In this document: positions 16,288-24,697 of the stretch, one piece after another
Numbering within the stretch: the stretch's first letter is position 1
Layout of the letters: every line of letters starts with the position of its first letter
Notes under the pieces: model-generated
The model's database searches: none
What the model was told of the DNA's origin: nothing
What the model saw: the letters and a program-made list of their open reading frames with translations, nothing else
Assembly (NCBI RefSeq): GCF_042887685.1
Contig: NZ_JBHVOS010000012.1
Location: 62,001 to 126,000 of the forward strand
Length of the DNA: 64,000 bases
Source: Oerskovia sp042887685
Lineage (GTDB): Bacteria > Actinomycetota > Actinomycetes > Actinomycetales > Cellulomonadaceae
Direction of reading: 5' to 3'
Program-made: the position numbers and the translations under genes

Positions 16288-17727
16288 GTGACTGAAGTAC
16301 GAACGGCCGGCGCGCAACGCAGCGCCCAGGACCTGACCCCCTCCGGGGGAGTCCCGATCACCGGACGCAAGGCGGTGGCGCTCGTCGCGGTCCTGCTGCT
16401 GGGCGTCCTGGCCTTCCAGCTCAACGCGAGCATGGTGACCCCGGCCCTCCCGCACATGGCGGTCGAGCTCGGCGTCTCGGCGAGCCAGATCGCGCAGGTG
16501 TCCTCGCTCTTCTTCCTCGCAGGATCGGTCGCCGGCATGGTCCTGGCACGATGGGCCGACTTCATCGGTCGGCGGCGTGTGCTCGTCATCGTCCTGTGCG
16601 TGCTGGCCGTGGGCACACTGCTGTGCCTGTTCGCCCCGAGCCTTCCCGTCCTCCTCGTCGGACGTGTCCTGCAGGGCGCCTCGGCCGCGACGTTCCAGCT
16701 CGCCTACGTGATCCTCAGCGAGGCGATGGCCGTGAAGGTCTTCGGCGTCACGCTCGGCATCATCACCGCGGTCAACGGGGGCGTCGGAGGCATCGACGGC
16801 TGGGTCGGTGGGCTGCTGACCGACGCCTACGGCTACCGGTCGATCTTCCTCGTGGTGCTCATCGTGGGTCTCGTGGGCCTCGTCGGTGTCCTGGCGGTGG
16901 TGCCCAAGATCGACCCCCCGCGTGCCGAGAAGGGGTCGATGGACTGGGCCGGCGCCGCCGCGCTGTCCGTCGGCCTGATCGGCATGACGTACTTCGTCTC
17001 GCAGGGGTCGGCGCTCGGTTGGCTGTCGCCCGTGGCGCTCGCGTTCCTGGCCGTCACGGCGGTCGCCCTCGTCATCTTCTGGCGCCTCGAGAAGCGTCAC
17101 GCGTCCCCGCTCATCGCGGTGCAGCACCTGCGCTCGCGCCAGGTGTGGCCGCTGATCGCGACGACGACGCTCGCGCTCGCCGGGATCTTCGCCGTGATCA
17201 ACTTCAGCGTCGTCCTCCTGAGCCAGGGCGGGGCACCCGGTTTCGAGATGACCGCTTCCCGCTCGGCCCTGATCTACCTCATGCCGGCAGCACTCATCGG
17301 GGTCGTGACCGCGCCCGTGGCGGGCTGGCTCGCGGGCCGCTTCGGGTGGATCAAGGTGCTGCGTGTCGGGATGACCATCAGCCTCGTGGTGCTCGCGGTC
17401 GTCGCGACGCTGACCTTCAACCCGTGGGTCGTCGCCGCGATGGTCGCCGTCCTGGGCCTCAGCTACAACGGCCTGGTCCTGACGACCGTCAACGGTCTGG
17501 GCGTCCTCCTCTCGCCGAGGGAGGCCCCGTCCGCGCTCCCCGGGCTGAACGGCGCCTCCTTCGGGCTCGGCGCGAGCATCGGCATCGGTGTCGTCGCCCC
17601 CTTCATCGCGCGCGGCACGAGCGCCGGGTACACGACCGGCCTGTGGATCTCGGTCGGCATCACGGCCCTCGCGCTGGTCGCGTCGTGGTTCATCGCCCCT
17701 CGCCCCGAGGCGGACGCGCCCGCATGA
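16288..17727 (+). CDS. MFS transporter, probable nucleoside or drug/sugar carrier
   Basis: 479 residues from GTG 16288 after GAAGGAG. About 14 membrane helices fit the DHA2-type major facilitator group. Motif A is ARWADFIGRRRVLV, between helices 2 and 3, with GRVLQGASAATFQLAYVILSEA in helices 4-5. DHA2 proteins are mostly drug/proton antiporters. However, the gene heads an operon with nucleoside hydrolase, a GntR regulator and ribokinase, so uptake of a nucleoside or export of a related compound is inferred from context. The next gene starts 60 bases after its stop. Confidence 0.85.
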   Translation: MTEVRTAGAQRSAQDLTPSGGVPITGRKAVALVAVLLLGVLAFQLNASMVTPALPHMAVELGVSASQIAQVSSLFFLAGSVAGMVLARWADFIGRRRVLVIVLCVLAVGTLLCLFAPSLPVLLVGRVLQGASAATFQLAYVILSEAMAVKVFGVTLGIITAVNGGVGGIDGWVGGLLTDAYGYRSIFLVVLIVGLVGLVGVLAVVPKIDPPRAEKGSMDWAGAAALSVGLIGMTYFVSQGSALGWLSPVALAFLAVTAVALVIFWRLEKRHASPLIAVQHLRSRQVWPLIATTTLALAGIFAVINFSVVLLSQGGAPGFEMTASRSALIYLMPAALIGVVTAPVAGWLAGRFGWIKVLRVGMTISLVVLAVVATLTFNPWVVAAMVAVLGLSYNGLVLTTVNGLGVLLSPREAPSALPGLNGASFGLGASIGIGVVAPFIARGTSAGYTTGLWISVGITALALVASWFIAPRPEADAPA

Positions 17728-17786
17728 TCGTCCGCACCGCGTCCCACCGCGTTCCCGACCCAACGATCCCCCCGACCGGAGAACTC

Positions 17787-18761
17787 ATGACCCCCTCTCG
17801 CCAACCCCTCTACCTGGACTGCGACACGGGCGTCGACGACACCCTCGCCCTGGCCTACCTGCTGGCCTCGCCGGAGATCGACCTCGTCGGCGTCGGCACC
17901 GTGAGCGGGAACGTCGCCGCGGCCCAGGCCGCCCGCAACACGCTCGACCTCCTGGACCTTGCCGGGCGTCCGGACGTCCCCGTCGCGCTCGGTGCCCACG
18001 ACCGGCTGACGAGCACCTACGGCGGAGGGGTCCCGCACATCCACGGGCACAACGGGGTCGGTGACGTCGACCTCCCGCGGGCGCAACGCCAGGTCGAGGG
18101 GCAGGACGCCGCCGCCTTTCTCGTGGAGCTGGCCCGGGCCCACGAGGGCCGTCTACGGATCGTCGCCGTCGGCCCGCTGACCAACCTGGCGAAGGCTCTC
18201 GAGCTCGAGCCGGCGCTGCCCGGCATGGTGCGCGAGGTGACGATCATGGGCGGGGCCGCGCTGGTCCCCGGGAACGTCAGCGCGGTGGCCGAGGCGAACG
18301 TCGCGGGGGACCCGGAGGCCGCGGCCCTCGTGCTCGCGGCCCCGTGGGACGTCACGCTCGTGCCGCTGGACGTCACCATGGAGAACACGTTCGAGGAAGA
18401 GCACCGGCGGGCGCTGCTCACGTCGGGCGACCTGTTCGTGGAGACCGTCGGACGCATCCTCGACGTCTACTTCGACTTTCACGTCCCCGAGCTCGGTCGG
18501 CGCGCGTCCGCCCTGCACGACCCGCTCGCGGCCGCCGTCGCCGTCGGGGGCGTCCTCCCGTCGTCGGCCCCTCGCGTGCCGGTCGTGGTCGACGCGACCG
18601 GCGGGCCCGGCCGCGGGCAGACCCTCTGCGACCTGCGCGGACAACGGCTCGGCCAGGTCGACCACCCGGGAGCACGGGTCCGGGTCGTGCTCTCGACGAG
18701 CGAGCCGCTCGCCCCGCACCTCGTCGACCGACTGCTCCAGCACGCGCGCGTGTCCGCCTGA
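17787..18761 (+). CDS. Inosine-uridine-type nucleoside hydrolase
   Basis: 324 residues from ATG 17787. It cleaves the N-glycosidic bond of ribonucleosides to base plus ribose. The calcium-binding motif DCDTGVDDT is at residues 11-19. Other family landmarks are GTVSGNVAAAQAARNTL, HIHGHNGVGDV, VAVGPLTNLAKAL, MGGAALVPGNVS and the C-terminal active-site region ALHDPLAAAVAV. The released ribose would be phosphorylated by the ribokinase two genes downstream. Family membership is firm; base preference is not readable. Confidence 0.93.
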   Translation: MTPSRQPLYLDCDTGVDDTLALAYLLASPEIDLVGVGTVSGNVAAAQAARNTLDLLDLAGRPDVPVALGAHDRLTSTYGGGVPHIHGHNGVGDVDLPRAQRQVEGQDAAAFLVELARAHEGRLRIVAVGPLTNLAKALELEPALPGMVREVTIMGGAALVPGNVSAVAEANVAGDPEAAALVLAAPWDVTLVPLDVTMENTFEEEHRRALLTSGDLFVETVGRILDVYFDFHVPELGRRASALHDPLAAAVAVGGVLPSSAPRVPVVVDATGGPGRGQTLCDLRGQRLGQVDHPGARVRVVLSTSEPLAPHLVDRLLQHARVSA

Positions 18762-18774
18762 GCGCACGGCACCA

Positions 18775-18810
18775 CGTGCGTGCGTGGCCCGGCGGGGCCG
18801 CGCACGCACG
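18775..18810 (+). terminator. Hairpin after the nucleoside hydrolase gene
   Basis: CGTGCGTGCG pairs with CGCACGCACG, with an inner GGCCC/GGGGCC stem. It starts 14 bases after the stop. It may separate the MFS-hydrolase transcript from the GntR-ribokinase pair, which has its own candidate -10 TAACCT near 18850. Confidence 0.65.
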
Positions 18811-18892
18811 AGCCGGTACCCCGCACGGGCTCGGCACGTCCGCGCACCACTAACCTGGCGAGGACGCCGACTCCTGCCGCTGGAAGGACACC

Positions 18893-19684
18893 ATGACCAC
18901 GACCGACACCCCCGAGGCCTTCGCGCGACCGGTCACGGCGGCCCCTGGACAACCTCTTCGCGTCGCGGTCTACTCACGGCTCGCGGACGCCATCCGGTCC
19001 TCCGAGTTCACGCTCGGCTCGCTGCTCCCGAGCGAGACCGAGCTCGGGACGATGCTCGGCGTGAGCCGGACCGTCGTCCGGGAGGCCCTCATGCTGCTCG
19101 AGGAGGACGGCCTGATCGTGACGCGCCGAGGTGTCGGACGGACGGTCGTCAACAGGCTGCCGAGCGTCGGCCTGGAGCGTCTGCGGACGTTCGAGCAGGT
19201 CCTGTCGACGTTCGACGAGCCCGTGCGCATCGCGACCCACGAGTTCGGCCTGCAGCCCACGACCGACTTCACGTCGCGAAAGCTGGACGTGGACGCCGCC
19301 GCGAACATGTGGTTCCGGGAGTCGGTCGCGTATCGAGGGACCGACCCGGTCGCGATCATCCAGGAGCACCTCCCGGCCGGCCGCTACCTCTCCGACGTGT
19401 CCCGAGAGCTCGCAGCGCGCGTCGAGGGCTACGCCGAGCAGGAGGGGACGTTGCTGCGGCTCATGGTCGCGGACCTCGGCCCCGTCTTCGAGGCGGCCGA
19501 GTGCGACGTCGCGGTCGGGACGGTCGGAGCCACCCGAGGGCAGCTCCTCGGGCTCAAGGCCAAGGACCCCGTGCTCGTCCTGACCCAGACCGCCCAGCTC
19601 TCGGGCACCCCCGCCTACCTCGCCAAGGTCGTCGTGTCGCCCGCGGCGGGGCCGCTCGCGATCGTCCAGACGTCCTCTGCCTGA
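18893..19684 (+). CDS. GntR-family regulator with UTRA ligand domain
   Basis: 263 residues from ATG 18893 (GGAAGGAC upstream). The winged-helix domain has LGSLLPSETELGTMLGVSRTVVREALMLLEEDGLIVTRRGVGRTVV at about residues 40-85. The rest has the HutC-type UTRA pattern: the VAYRGTDPVAIIQEHLP segment and the closing VLVLTQTAQLSGTPAYLAKVVVSP strand pair. It likely senses a sugar phosphate or nucleoside breakdown product and represses this operon through the TTGT-N3-ACAA palindrome at 16224. Confidence 0.88.
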   Translation: MTTTDTPEAFARPVTAAPGQPLRVAVYSRLADAIRSSEFTLGSLLPSETELGTMLGVSRTVVREALMLLEEDGLIVTRRGVGRTVVNRLPSVGLERLRTFEQVLSTFDEPVRIATHEFGLQPTTDFTSRKLDVDAAANMWFRESVAYRGTDPVAIIQEHLPAGRYLSDVSRELAARVEGYAEQEGTLLRLMVADLGPVFEAAECDVAVGTVGATRGQLLGLKAKDPVLVLTQTAQLSGTPAYLAKVVVSPAAGPLAIVQTSSA

Positions 19685-19708
19685 CCCCCACCCTTCGAAG
19701 GAGCCCTC

Positions 19709-20569
19709 GTGCCGACCGCAACCGCGTTGCCCCGGATCCTCGTCCTCGGCAGCATCAACCATGACGTCACGGCCCGTACCGATCGTCTCCCCGGGCCCGG
19801 AGAGACGATCGGCGACGGCGTGCTGTCCGCCCAGCCGGGAGGCAAGGGCGCGAACCAGGCCGTCGCGGCGGCCCGGCTCGGGGCGCCCACCCGCATGGTC
19901 GGGGCGGTGGGCACGGACAGCGCCGGGCAGGGCCTCGTCGCGGCGCTCGCGGAGGCAGGGGTGGGGACCGACGACGTCGCGCGCGTCAGCGCCCCCACGG
20001 GGACTGCGCTCATCGTGGTCGACGCCGCGGGCGAGAACCAGATCGCGGTCTGCGCGGGAGCGAACGGTGACGTCCGGCTGCCGTCGTCGGGGTTCGGCGG
20101 TTCCGACGTCCTCCTCGCGCAGCTCGAGATCCCGCTCGACGTCGTCGTCGCAGCAGCGAGCGCCTTCCCCGGCTACGTCGCGCTCAACGCCGCGCCGGCC
20201 CGCTCGCTGCCCAGCGAGCTGATCGACCGTGCGGACCTCGTGATCGTCAACGAGACCGAGTACGCGGCGATGCCGGAGGTGGCGTCGGCGCGACGGGTGG
20301 TGGTCACCTACGGCGGCGACGGGGCGGCCCTGGTGGAGCACGGCGTGGAGACGCTCCGTGTACCGGCCTACCGCACCGAGGTCGTGAACAGCGTCGGGGC
20401 GGGGGACGCCTTCTGCGCCGCACTGACGCTCTCCCTCGCTGCGGGCCTGCCCGCGGACCAGTCGCTGCGCCTCGCAGCGGCCGTCGGGTCCGACGCCGTC
20501 TCGCACGAGGCGTCACAGCCGCCCTTGCAGTCGTGGGACGACTACCGCCGCCGCACGTCCGCAGGGTGA
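19709..20569 (+). CDS. rbsK: Ribokinase (PfkB family)
   Basis: 286 residues from GTG 19709 after GAAGGAG. ATP-dependent phosphorylation of ribose at O5. The N-terminal signature reads VLGSINHDVTARTDRLPGPGET. AQPGGKGANQAVAAARLG is the PfkB sugar-binding motif, and the C-terminal VNSVGAGDAFCAALTLSLAAG holds the anion hole and catalytic Asp. It completes a salvage route from nucleoside to ribose 5-phosphate with the hydrolase upstream. The sequence is slightly short in the middle compared with E. coli RbsK (309 residues). Confidence 0.9.
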   Translation: MPTATALPRILVLGSINHDVTARTDRLPGPGETIGDGVLSAQPGGKGANQAVAAARLGAPTRMVGAVGTDSAGQGLVAALAEAGVGTDDVARVSAPTGTALIVVDAAGENQIAVCAGANGDVRLPSSGFGGSDVLLAQLEIPLDVVVAAASAFPGYVALNAAPARSLPSELIDRADLVIVNETEYAAMPEVASARRVVVTYGGDGAALVEHGVETLRVPAYRTEVVNSVGAGDAFCAALTLSLAAGLPADQSLRLAAAVGSDAVSHEASQPPLQSWDDYRRRTSAG

Positions 20570-20617
20570 GGCGACCGGACGGTGCAGGGCCAGGACCGGC
20601 GCCCGGCGCGCCCGGCC

Positions 20618-21040
20618 TCAGCCCCGCGCCGCCGCGATGTTGACGAGCCAGCTCACGCCGAACCGGTCGACGCACATGCCGAACGCGTCGCCCCACGGCG
20701 CGACCTCGAGCGGCACGGTCACGGTCCCGCTCGACGACAGCCTGTCCCAGTAGCCGCGCAGCTCGCCGTCGTCGGCCTGCTCCCCGCTCAGCGACACCGA
20801 GATGCTGGAGCCGGGCGAGTACTCCATCGAGCTCGGGGTGTCGGCGGCCATGAGCACCAGGCCGTTCGGCGCCTCGAGCTGGGAGTGCATGACCTTGTCC
20901 GCGTCGGCCGGGTCGTCGGCGGCCTGGAAGTCCGCGAACGTGCTGATCGTCAGCTCGCCGCCGAACACGTCGCGGTAGAACTCGATCGCCGCACGGGCGT
21001 CGTCCCGGAAGTTCAGGTACGGGTTGAGTCGAGTCGTCAT
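20618..21040 (-). CDS. VOC-family protein (PhnB-like)
   Basis: 140 residues. It has the PhnB-like pattern of the vicinal-oxygen-chelate superfamily. The N-terminal NPYLNFRDDARAAIEFYRDVFGGEL is followed by MHSQLEAPNGLVLMAADTP. The C-terminal PLEVAPWGDAFGMCVDRFGVSWLVNI carries the WG..FG..D..G..W signature. Members are small dimeric proteins of mostly unknown function. It sits alone, divergent from nothing obvious, and runs toward the ribokinase gene. Confidence 0.85.
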   Translation of the reverse strand: MTTRLNPYLNFRDDARAAIEFYRDVFGGELTISTFADFQAADDPADADKVMHSQLEAPNGLVLMAADTPSSMEYSPGSSISVSLSGEQADDGELRGYWDRLSSSGTVTVPLEVAPWGDAFGMCVDRFGVSWLVNIAAARG

Positions 21041-21154
21041 GGGTGTCGCCTTCTCCGTCGCATCGTCAACGTCGCCGCGGAGCCGCGTCGTCGCGTCCTG
21101 TCGCCTCGTCGCCGCCGGTCACGGCCTGCCATCGGACCTGAGCGGCCCGGACGT

Positions 21155-21183
21155 GGTGCGCCCCGCGTGAGGAGGGGCGCACC
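21155..21183 (-). terminator. Hairpin after ribM
   Basis: GGTGCGCCCC pairs with GGGGCGCACC around a 9-nt loop, starting 42 bases beyond the ribM stop on the minus strand. It is the likely terminator of the riboswitch-controlled transcript. Confidence 0.68.
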
Positions 21184-21224
21184 TTCCAGTGTCCGCCCGG
21201 ACGACCGGGACGCAAGAGGGGACG

Positions 21225-21956
21225 TCAGGCCTGCCCGCCGGGTGCGGCGGTGGGGGCGTCGGCGGGCGAGGCGCCCGCGAGGAGCAGGGCCTTCGAGCGA
21301 CGGTCGACGCGCCACCACACGAAGAACCCGACGAGCGTGAACGCCCCGTAGAACACGTACATGAACGCGGACGCGTAGAAGCCTGCGTCGATCAGCAGGG
21401 GGACGCCCACGATGTCGACCGCGACCCAGATCAGCCAGAACTCGACCCAGCCCTTGGCCATGCCGTACGTCGCGAGCAGCGAGCCCATGAAGATCCACGC
21501 GTCGGCCCACACGGGCTCGTAGGACTCCAGCGCGCGGAAGATCGGTGTCAGCAGCGCGGTCCCGGCGACGAGCGCGACGACCAGGAAGACGCGCTGGCGC
21601 CACGTCGCCCACCGGGGCTCGACGGCGACGCCGTGGCTGTCGGCGTCGGCGACACCGAGGCGGTCGCGCGTCCGGCGCCACTGCACCCACCCGTACACGG
21701 ACACGACGACGAACATGACCTGCCGTCCGGCCTGGCCGAGCAGGTTGACGGGGTTGGGCGTCGCGAACACCGCGCCCAGGAACACCGTGAGCAGCAGGAG
21801 GTTCCCGACGATCCCCACGGGCCAGGCCCAGATCTTGCGGCGCATGCCGCCGAGCGCGGACGCCAGCCCGAACCCGTTGCCCACGATCTCGCGCCACAGC
21901 AGGTGCTGGTCGCCGATCGTGAGCTGCGCGTCGAAGAGCGCGTGGATCAGGTCCAT
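21225..21956 (-). CDS. ribM: Riboflavin transporter of the PnuC/PnuX (RibM) family
   Basis: 243 residues from ATG 21956. Seven or eight membrane helices with the family's Trp-rich pattern: IWAWPVGIVGNLLLL, VFVVVSVYGWVQWRR, ADAWIFMGSLLATYGMAKGWVEFWLIWVAVDIVGVPL. By sequence alone it would be named PnuC (nicotinamide riboside carrier). The clear FMN riboswitch in its 5' leader shows that it belongs to the riboflavin-transporting PnuX/RibM branch known in actinobacteria. It would bring riboflavin in by facilitated diffusion when FMN is scarce. No riboflavin biosynthesis genes lie beside it. Confidence 0.88.
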   Translation of the reverse strand: MDLIHALFDAQLTIGDQHLLWREIVGNGFGLASALGGMRRKIWAWPVGIVGNLLLLTVFLGAVFATPNPVNLLGQAGRQVMFVVVSVYGWVQWRRTRDRLGVADADSHGVAVEPRWATWRQRVFLVVALVAGTALLTPIFRALESYEPVWADAWIFMGSLLATYGMAKGWVEFWLIWVAVDIVGVPLLIDAGFYASAFMYVFYGAFTLVGFFVWWRVDRRSKALLLAGASPADAPTAAPGGQA

Positions 21957-22131
21957 GGGGTGTTTCCTCGTCGTCCCGGGCACGGCGGCTCCGGGGTGAG
22001 GGCGGGCGGCGGGTCGGGGTGCCCGTACCGGGCTGCCCGACGGCGTCGCTCACCACGACGAGACCGGTCCCGCTGGTCACGGGTGGGCTCGACGGATCGT
22101 CGTGCCCGACCCGGCCGGGACGGCCGCGCCG

Positions 22132-22256
22132 CACGTGCTTCCTCCCATCCGGACTTTCACCGTCGGTCCTGGAGTTCCACCAGGTCAACCGCGCGTGGGC
22201 GCGGGTCGCGGACTGTCACCGCCGGCTCGGAATTGCACCGACCCCGGAGCACGTTC
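22132..22256 (-). promoter_or_regulatory. FMN riboswitch (RFN element) controlling ribM
   Basis: Read on minus, the segment has all conserved blocks of the RFN aptamer in order: GGGGTCGGTGCAATTCC, GCCGGCGGTGACAGTCCGCGACCC, a variable arm, CTGGTGGAACTCCAG, then GACCGACGGTGAAAGTCCGGATGGGAGGAAGCAC. The closing stem pairs GTGCT with AGCAC. A -10 TAGCAT (22290-22295) lies about 35 bases upstream. The 175 bases from the aptamer to ribM hold GC-rich hairpin-forming arms but no clear U-tract terminator. I cannot tell whether control is by early termination or by hiding the ribosome site. The full gap 21957-22374 contains no other gene. Confidence 0.96.
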
Positions 22257-22374
22257 GTGCGTACTGCTTGCTGTGTGCTGCAACCTCTGATGCTACCCGC
22301 GCATTCCCGGGCCCCGTCGGTGCGGCGCTGAGTGCATGGTTCGGCGGCGACACGCCCGGCGAGTCGCGGCCGAG

Positions 22375-23154
22375 TCACGCACTCAGCGCGTCACGGACCG
22401 CACGCGCGACCTCGTCGGGGTCGGCGTCGGCGTCGAGCACGGTCACGACCACGCGGCGGGCCGGTGCGTCACCGGTCCGTGCGACGCCCTCGCCCGGGCC
22501 GCGTGCGGGTGACGTGGCCGCGGTGGTGGGCTCCGTCGTCGGGCCGGAGGGGTTGCGGGCCGCGCGGCGCAGGTCCGCGAACGCCTCCTCGAGCTCGGGG
22601 CGCAGGTCCTGGTCGGGGTCGCGCAGCCAACGGCGCAGGATCGCGTTGTGCACCGCGACGACCGACGCCGCGAACGCGACCGACGCGGTCGAGTTGCGGG
22701 TGTCCGCGGGCAGCGAGTCGCGCAGGTAGGACGTGAACGCGCGCTCGTAGCGGTGCGTCGTCACGAGCTCGCGGTCGCGCAGCGCGGGCACGTCCTGCAG
22801 GAGGCGGTGCCGCGCGACCGACGTCTCGCGCTGGCCCACGTGATGGTCGAACACGAGCCGCGCCGCCCTGCACACCTCGACGTACGGGTCGACGTTCTCG
22901 AGCTCTTCGGGGCTCACGCCGCGCGCCGCGGGACGGGTCTCGCCGAGCAGGACCACGACCGCGTCGAGCAGCAGCTCGTGGTCCGCGAAGACCACGTCCT
23001 CCTTGGAGCGGAAGCGGCGGAAGAACGTGGCCCGGCTGATCTGTGCGGCGTCGGCGATGTCCTCGACGGTCGTCTGCTCGTAGCCCTTGCGGGTGAACAG
23101 CTCGATCGCCGCGTCCACCGCCTGCGCGTGCGTGTTGCTTCGTGCGGCACTCAT
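22375..23154 (-). CDS. TetR-family regulator
   Basis: 259 residues from ATG 23154. The N-terminal helix-turn-helix has AAIELFTRKGYEQTTVEDIADAAQISRATFFRRFRSKEDVV at about residues 13-53. The ligand domain is helical, with FDHHVGQRETSVARHRLLQDVPAL. The final 50 residues are a Pro/Thr-rich linker and a short VVVTVLDADADPDEVARAVRDAL tail, longer than usual for TetR proteins. It lies upstream of the FMN riboswitch on the same strand. A neighbouring four-helix membrane protein gene is divergent and could be its target. Confidence 0.88.
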   Translation of the reverse strand: MSAARSNTHAQAVDAAIELFTRKGYEQTTVEDIADAAQISRATFFRRFRSKEDVVFADHELLLDAVVVLLGETRPAARGVSPEELENVDPYVEVCRAARLVFDHHVGQRETSVARHRLLQDVPALRDRELVTTHRYERAFTSYLRDSLPADTRNSTASVAFAASVVAVHNAILRRWLRDPDQDLRPELEEAFADLRRAARNPSGPTTEPTTAATSPARGPGEGVARTGDAPARRVVVTVLDADADPDEVARAVRDALSA

Positions 23155-23322
23155 GGACGGGACGCTACACCGCACCTGTGGCAGGGGAGGCGCGGCGGGG
23201 GGACGGTGGGCGTGCTGCGTTCGTCAGGTGGTCGCCGGGTGGTCGCCGCGCGGTGGGCCCGACGGCGTCGCTACAGTGACGAGAGAGGCGGCGGCAGACG
23301 GCACGACCGGGAGGCGACGCGC

Positions 23323-23907
23323 ATGACGGACGGCGACGAGGCCGCGACGGGCGGACCTGACGAGGGACGCGTCGAGGGCGCGCAGCACTCGTGGAAGGGT
23401 GCCGACCACCACGCCCAACGGGACGCCCTGAGCGACCGGTTCGCTCGCGGCGGCCCCGCGGACTTCCTGTACGGGGCCGTGGTGTCGGGGTTCATGCTCG
23501 CGGTCTCCAGCACGCACGACGCCTCGAGCGACTTCGTGATCCTCGCGGTCGCGGGCGTGCTCGTCGGGTACTGGGCCGCGCACGTGTACGTGTCCGCGAT
23601 CGGCGGCCGCTTCCGCGACTCCGACCACACCATCACCGAGCGGCTGAGGCTCGCGACGTCCGAGGAGGTGTGGGTGCTGATCGGCGGGGTGCCGGCGCTC
23701 GCGGTCTTCCTGGTGGGGAGGCTGTTCGGGCTGGGCGTCACGGACTCCGCGCTGATCGCGCTGTGGTTCACGGTGCTGATGCTGGGGGTGGTCGGGCACC
23801 TCGCGGCGCACCGGGCGGGGGTGCGAGGCTGGGCGCTGACCGCGGAGACGGCCGTCGCGGCGGCGTTCGGGCTGGTCATCATCGGGCTGAAGACGCTGCT
23901 CCACTGA
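23323..23907 (+). CDS. Conserved hypothetical membrane protein, four helices
   Basis: 194 residues from ATG 23323, chosen because the upstream sequence in this frame lies opposite the TetR gene. A charged N-terminal 45 residues with several His residues (HSWKGADHHAQRD) leads into about four or five membrane segments. These include FLYGAVVSGFMLAV, FVILAVAGVLVGYWAAHVYVS and the last at GWALTAETAVAAAFGLVIIG. I do not recognise a named family. It is divergent from the TetR gene with 168 bases between starts. Confidence 0.75.
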   Translation: MTDGDEAATGGPDEGRVEGAQHSWKGADHHAQRDALSDRFARGGPADFLYGAVVSGFMLAVSSTHDASSDFVILAVAGVLVGYWAAHVYVSAIGGRFRDSDHTITERLRLATSEEVWVLIGGVPALAVFLVGRLFGLGVTDSALIALWFTVLMLGVVGHLAAHRAGVRGWALTAETAVAAAFGLVIIGLKTLLH

Positions 23908-23925
23908 GCTGCACCGACCTGCGGT

Positions 23926-23998
23926 CGCCGAGGTAGACCCGCGCGCGCGAGGTAGACCTCCTGGGGGTCTACCTCGGCCGCACGGGTCTACCTCGGCG
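23926..23998. terminator. Nested double inverted repeat between convergent genes
   Basis: The word CGAGGTAGACC occurs twice directly and then twice in inverted orientation. The outer 15-bp arms 23926-23940 and 23984-23998 pair perfectly, and the inner 11-bp arms 23948-23958 and 23966-23976 pair around a 7-nt loop. It fits between two convergent stops (23907 and 24011) and should work as a bidirectional terminator. The two-fold reuse of one arm sequence lets alternative foldings form. Confidence 0.75.
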
Positions 23999-24010
23999 GG
24001 TGGTTGGCCG

Positions 24011-24658
24011 CTACCCCTTGGGCCGTATCAGCTCGCCGCACGCCAGCTCGACCGCGAGCGTGTTCCCCGGCGGTGCGAGCGGGCACGCCCACGCCGGGTC
24101 GTACGCGCACGACGGGTTGTACGCGAAGTTGAGGTCGACGACCAGGGGCGCGTCGCCGTCGGGCCCCGGACGCGACGACGCAGGCCCCAGATCCGCGCCC
24201 TTGATCGTGTCCAGCAGGTACCGCCCGCCGCCGTACGTCATGGGCGACCGGTCCTTGACCGGGACGAACAACCCGCCGCCGTACGAGCGCAACGCCCACA
24301 CGTCGAGCGACCCCAGTGCCGGGAGGTCGAGGTGCCCGACGCGCTCGAACGGGACCACGCCGTCCGTACCCGTGGGGACGTCGAGCCGGGCGGCGTCGGG
24401 GGTGCCGCGCGCAGGGTCGGGCACGAGCGGCACCTCGAAGCGCAGCGACGCGTCGTACGGGCCGACCGGCACCCCGGTGAAGGCGGGCCGGTCCTCGGGC
24501 AGGACCGGCGACGCCGGGTGCTCCGCCAGGAGGTCGTCGCGCGACGCGACCCAGTACTCGTGCGCGGCCGCAGGGTCCTCGACGGCCAGGTCGCGGACGT
24601 GGGCGTACAGGTGCTGGACGCGACGGCGCCAGTCGACGACGTGCAGCTCGGAGATCAT
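24011..24658 (-). CDS. DUF1684 domain protein
   Basis: 215 residues. The C-terminal half has the hallmark of the family: TYGGGRYLLDTIKGADLG and VDLNFAYNPSCAYDPAWACPLAPPGNTLAVEL, with two conserved Cys and the invariant NFAYNPSCAYD. The N-terminal half has HVVDWRRRVQHLYAHVRD and PAAAHEYWVASRDDLLAEHPASPV, the usual start of these proteins. Function is unknown. It starts 39 bases downstream of the GNAT gene stop on the same strand. Confidence 0.88.
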   Translation of the reverse strand: MISELHVVDWRRRVQHLYAHVRDLAVEDPAAAHEYWVASRDDLLAEHPASPVLPEDRPAFTGVPVGPYDASLRFEVPLVPDPARGTPDAARLDVPTGTDGVVPFERVGHLDLPALGSLDVWALRSYGGGLFVPVKDRSPMTYGGGRYLLDTIKGADLGPASSRPGPDGDAPLVVDLNFAYNPSCAYDPAWACPLAPPGNTLAVELACGELIRPKG

Positions 24659-24697
24659 CTGGCCAGGGTGCCAGGCGGGAGGCCCACCGGCACCCTC

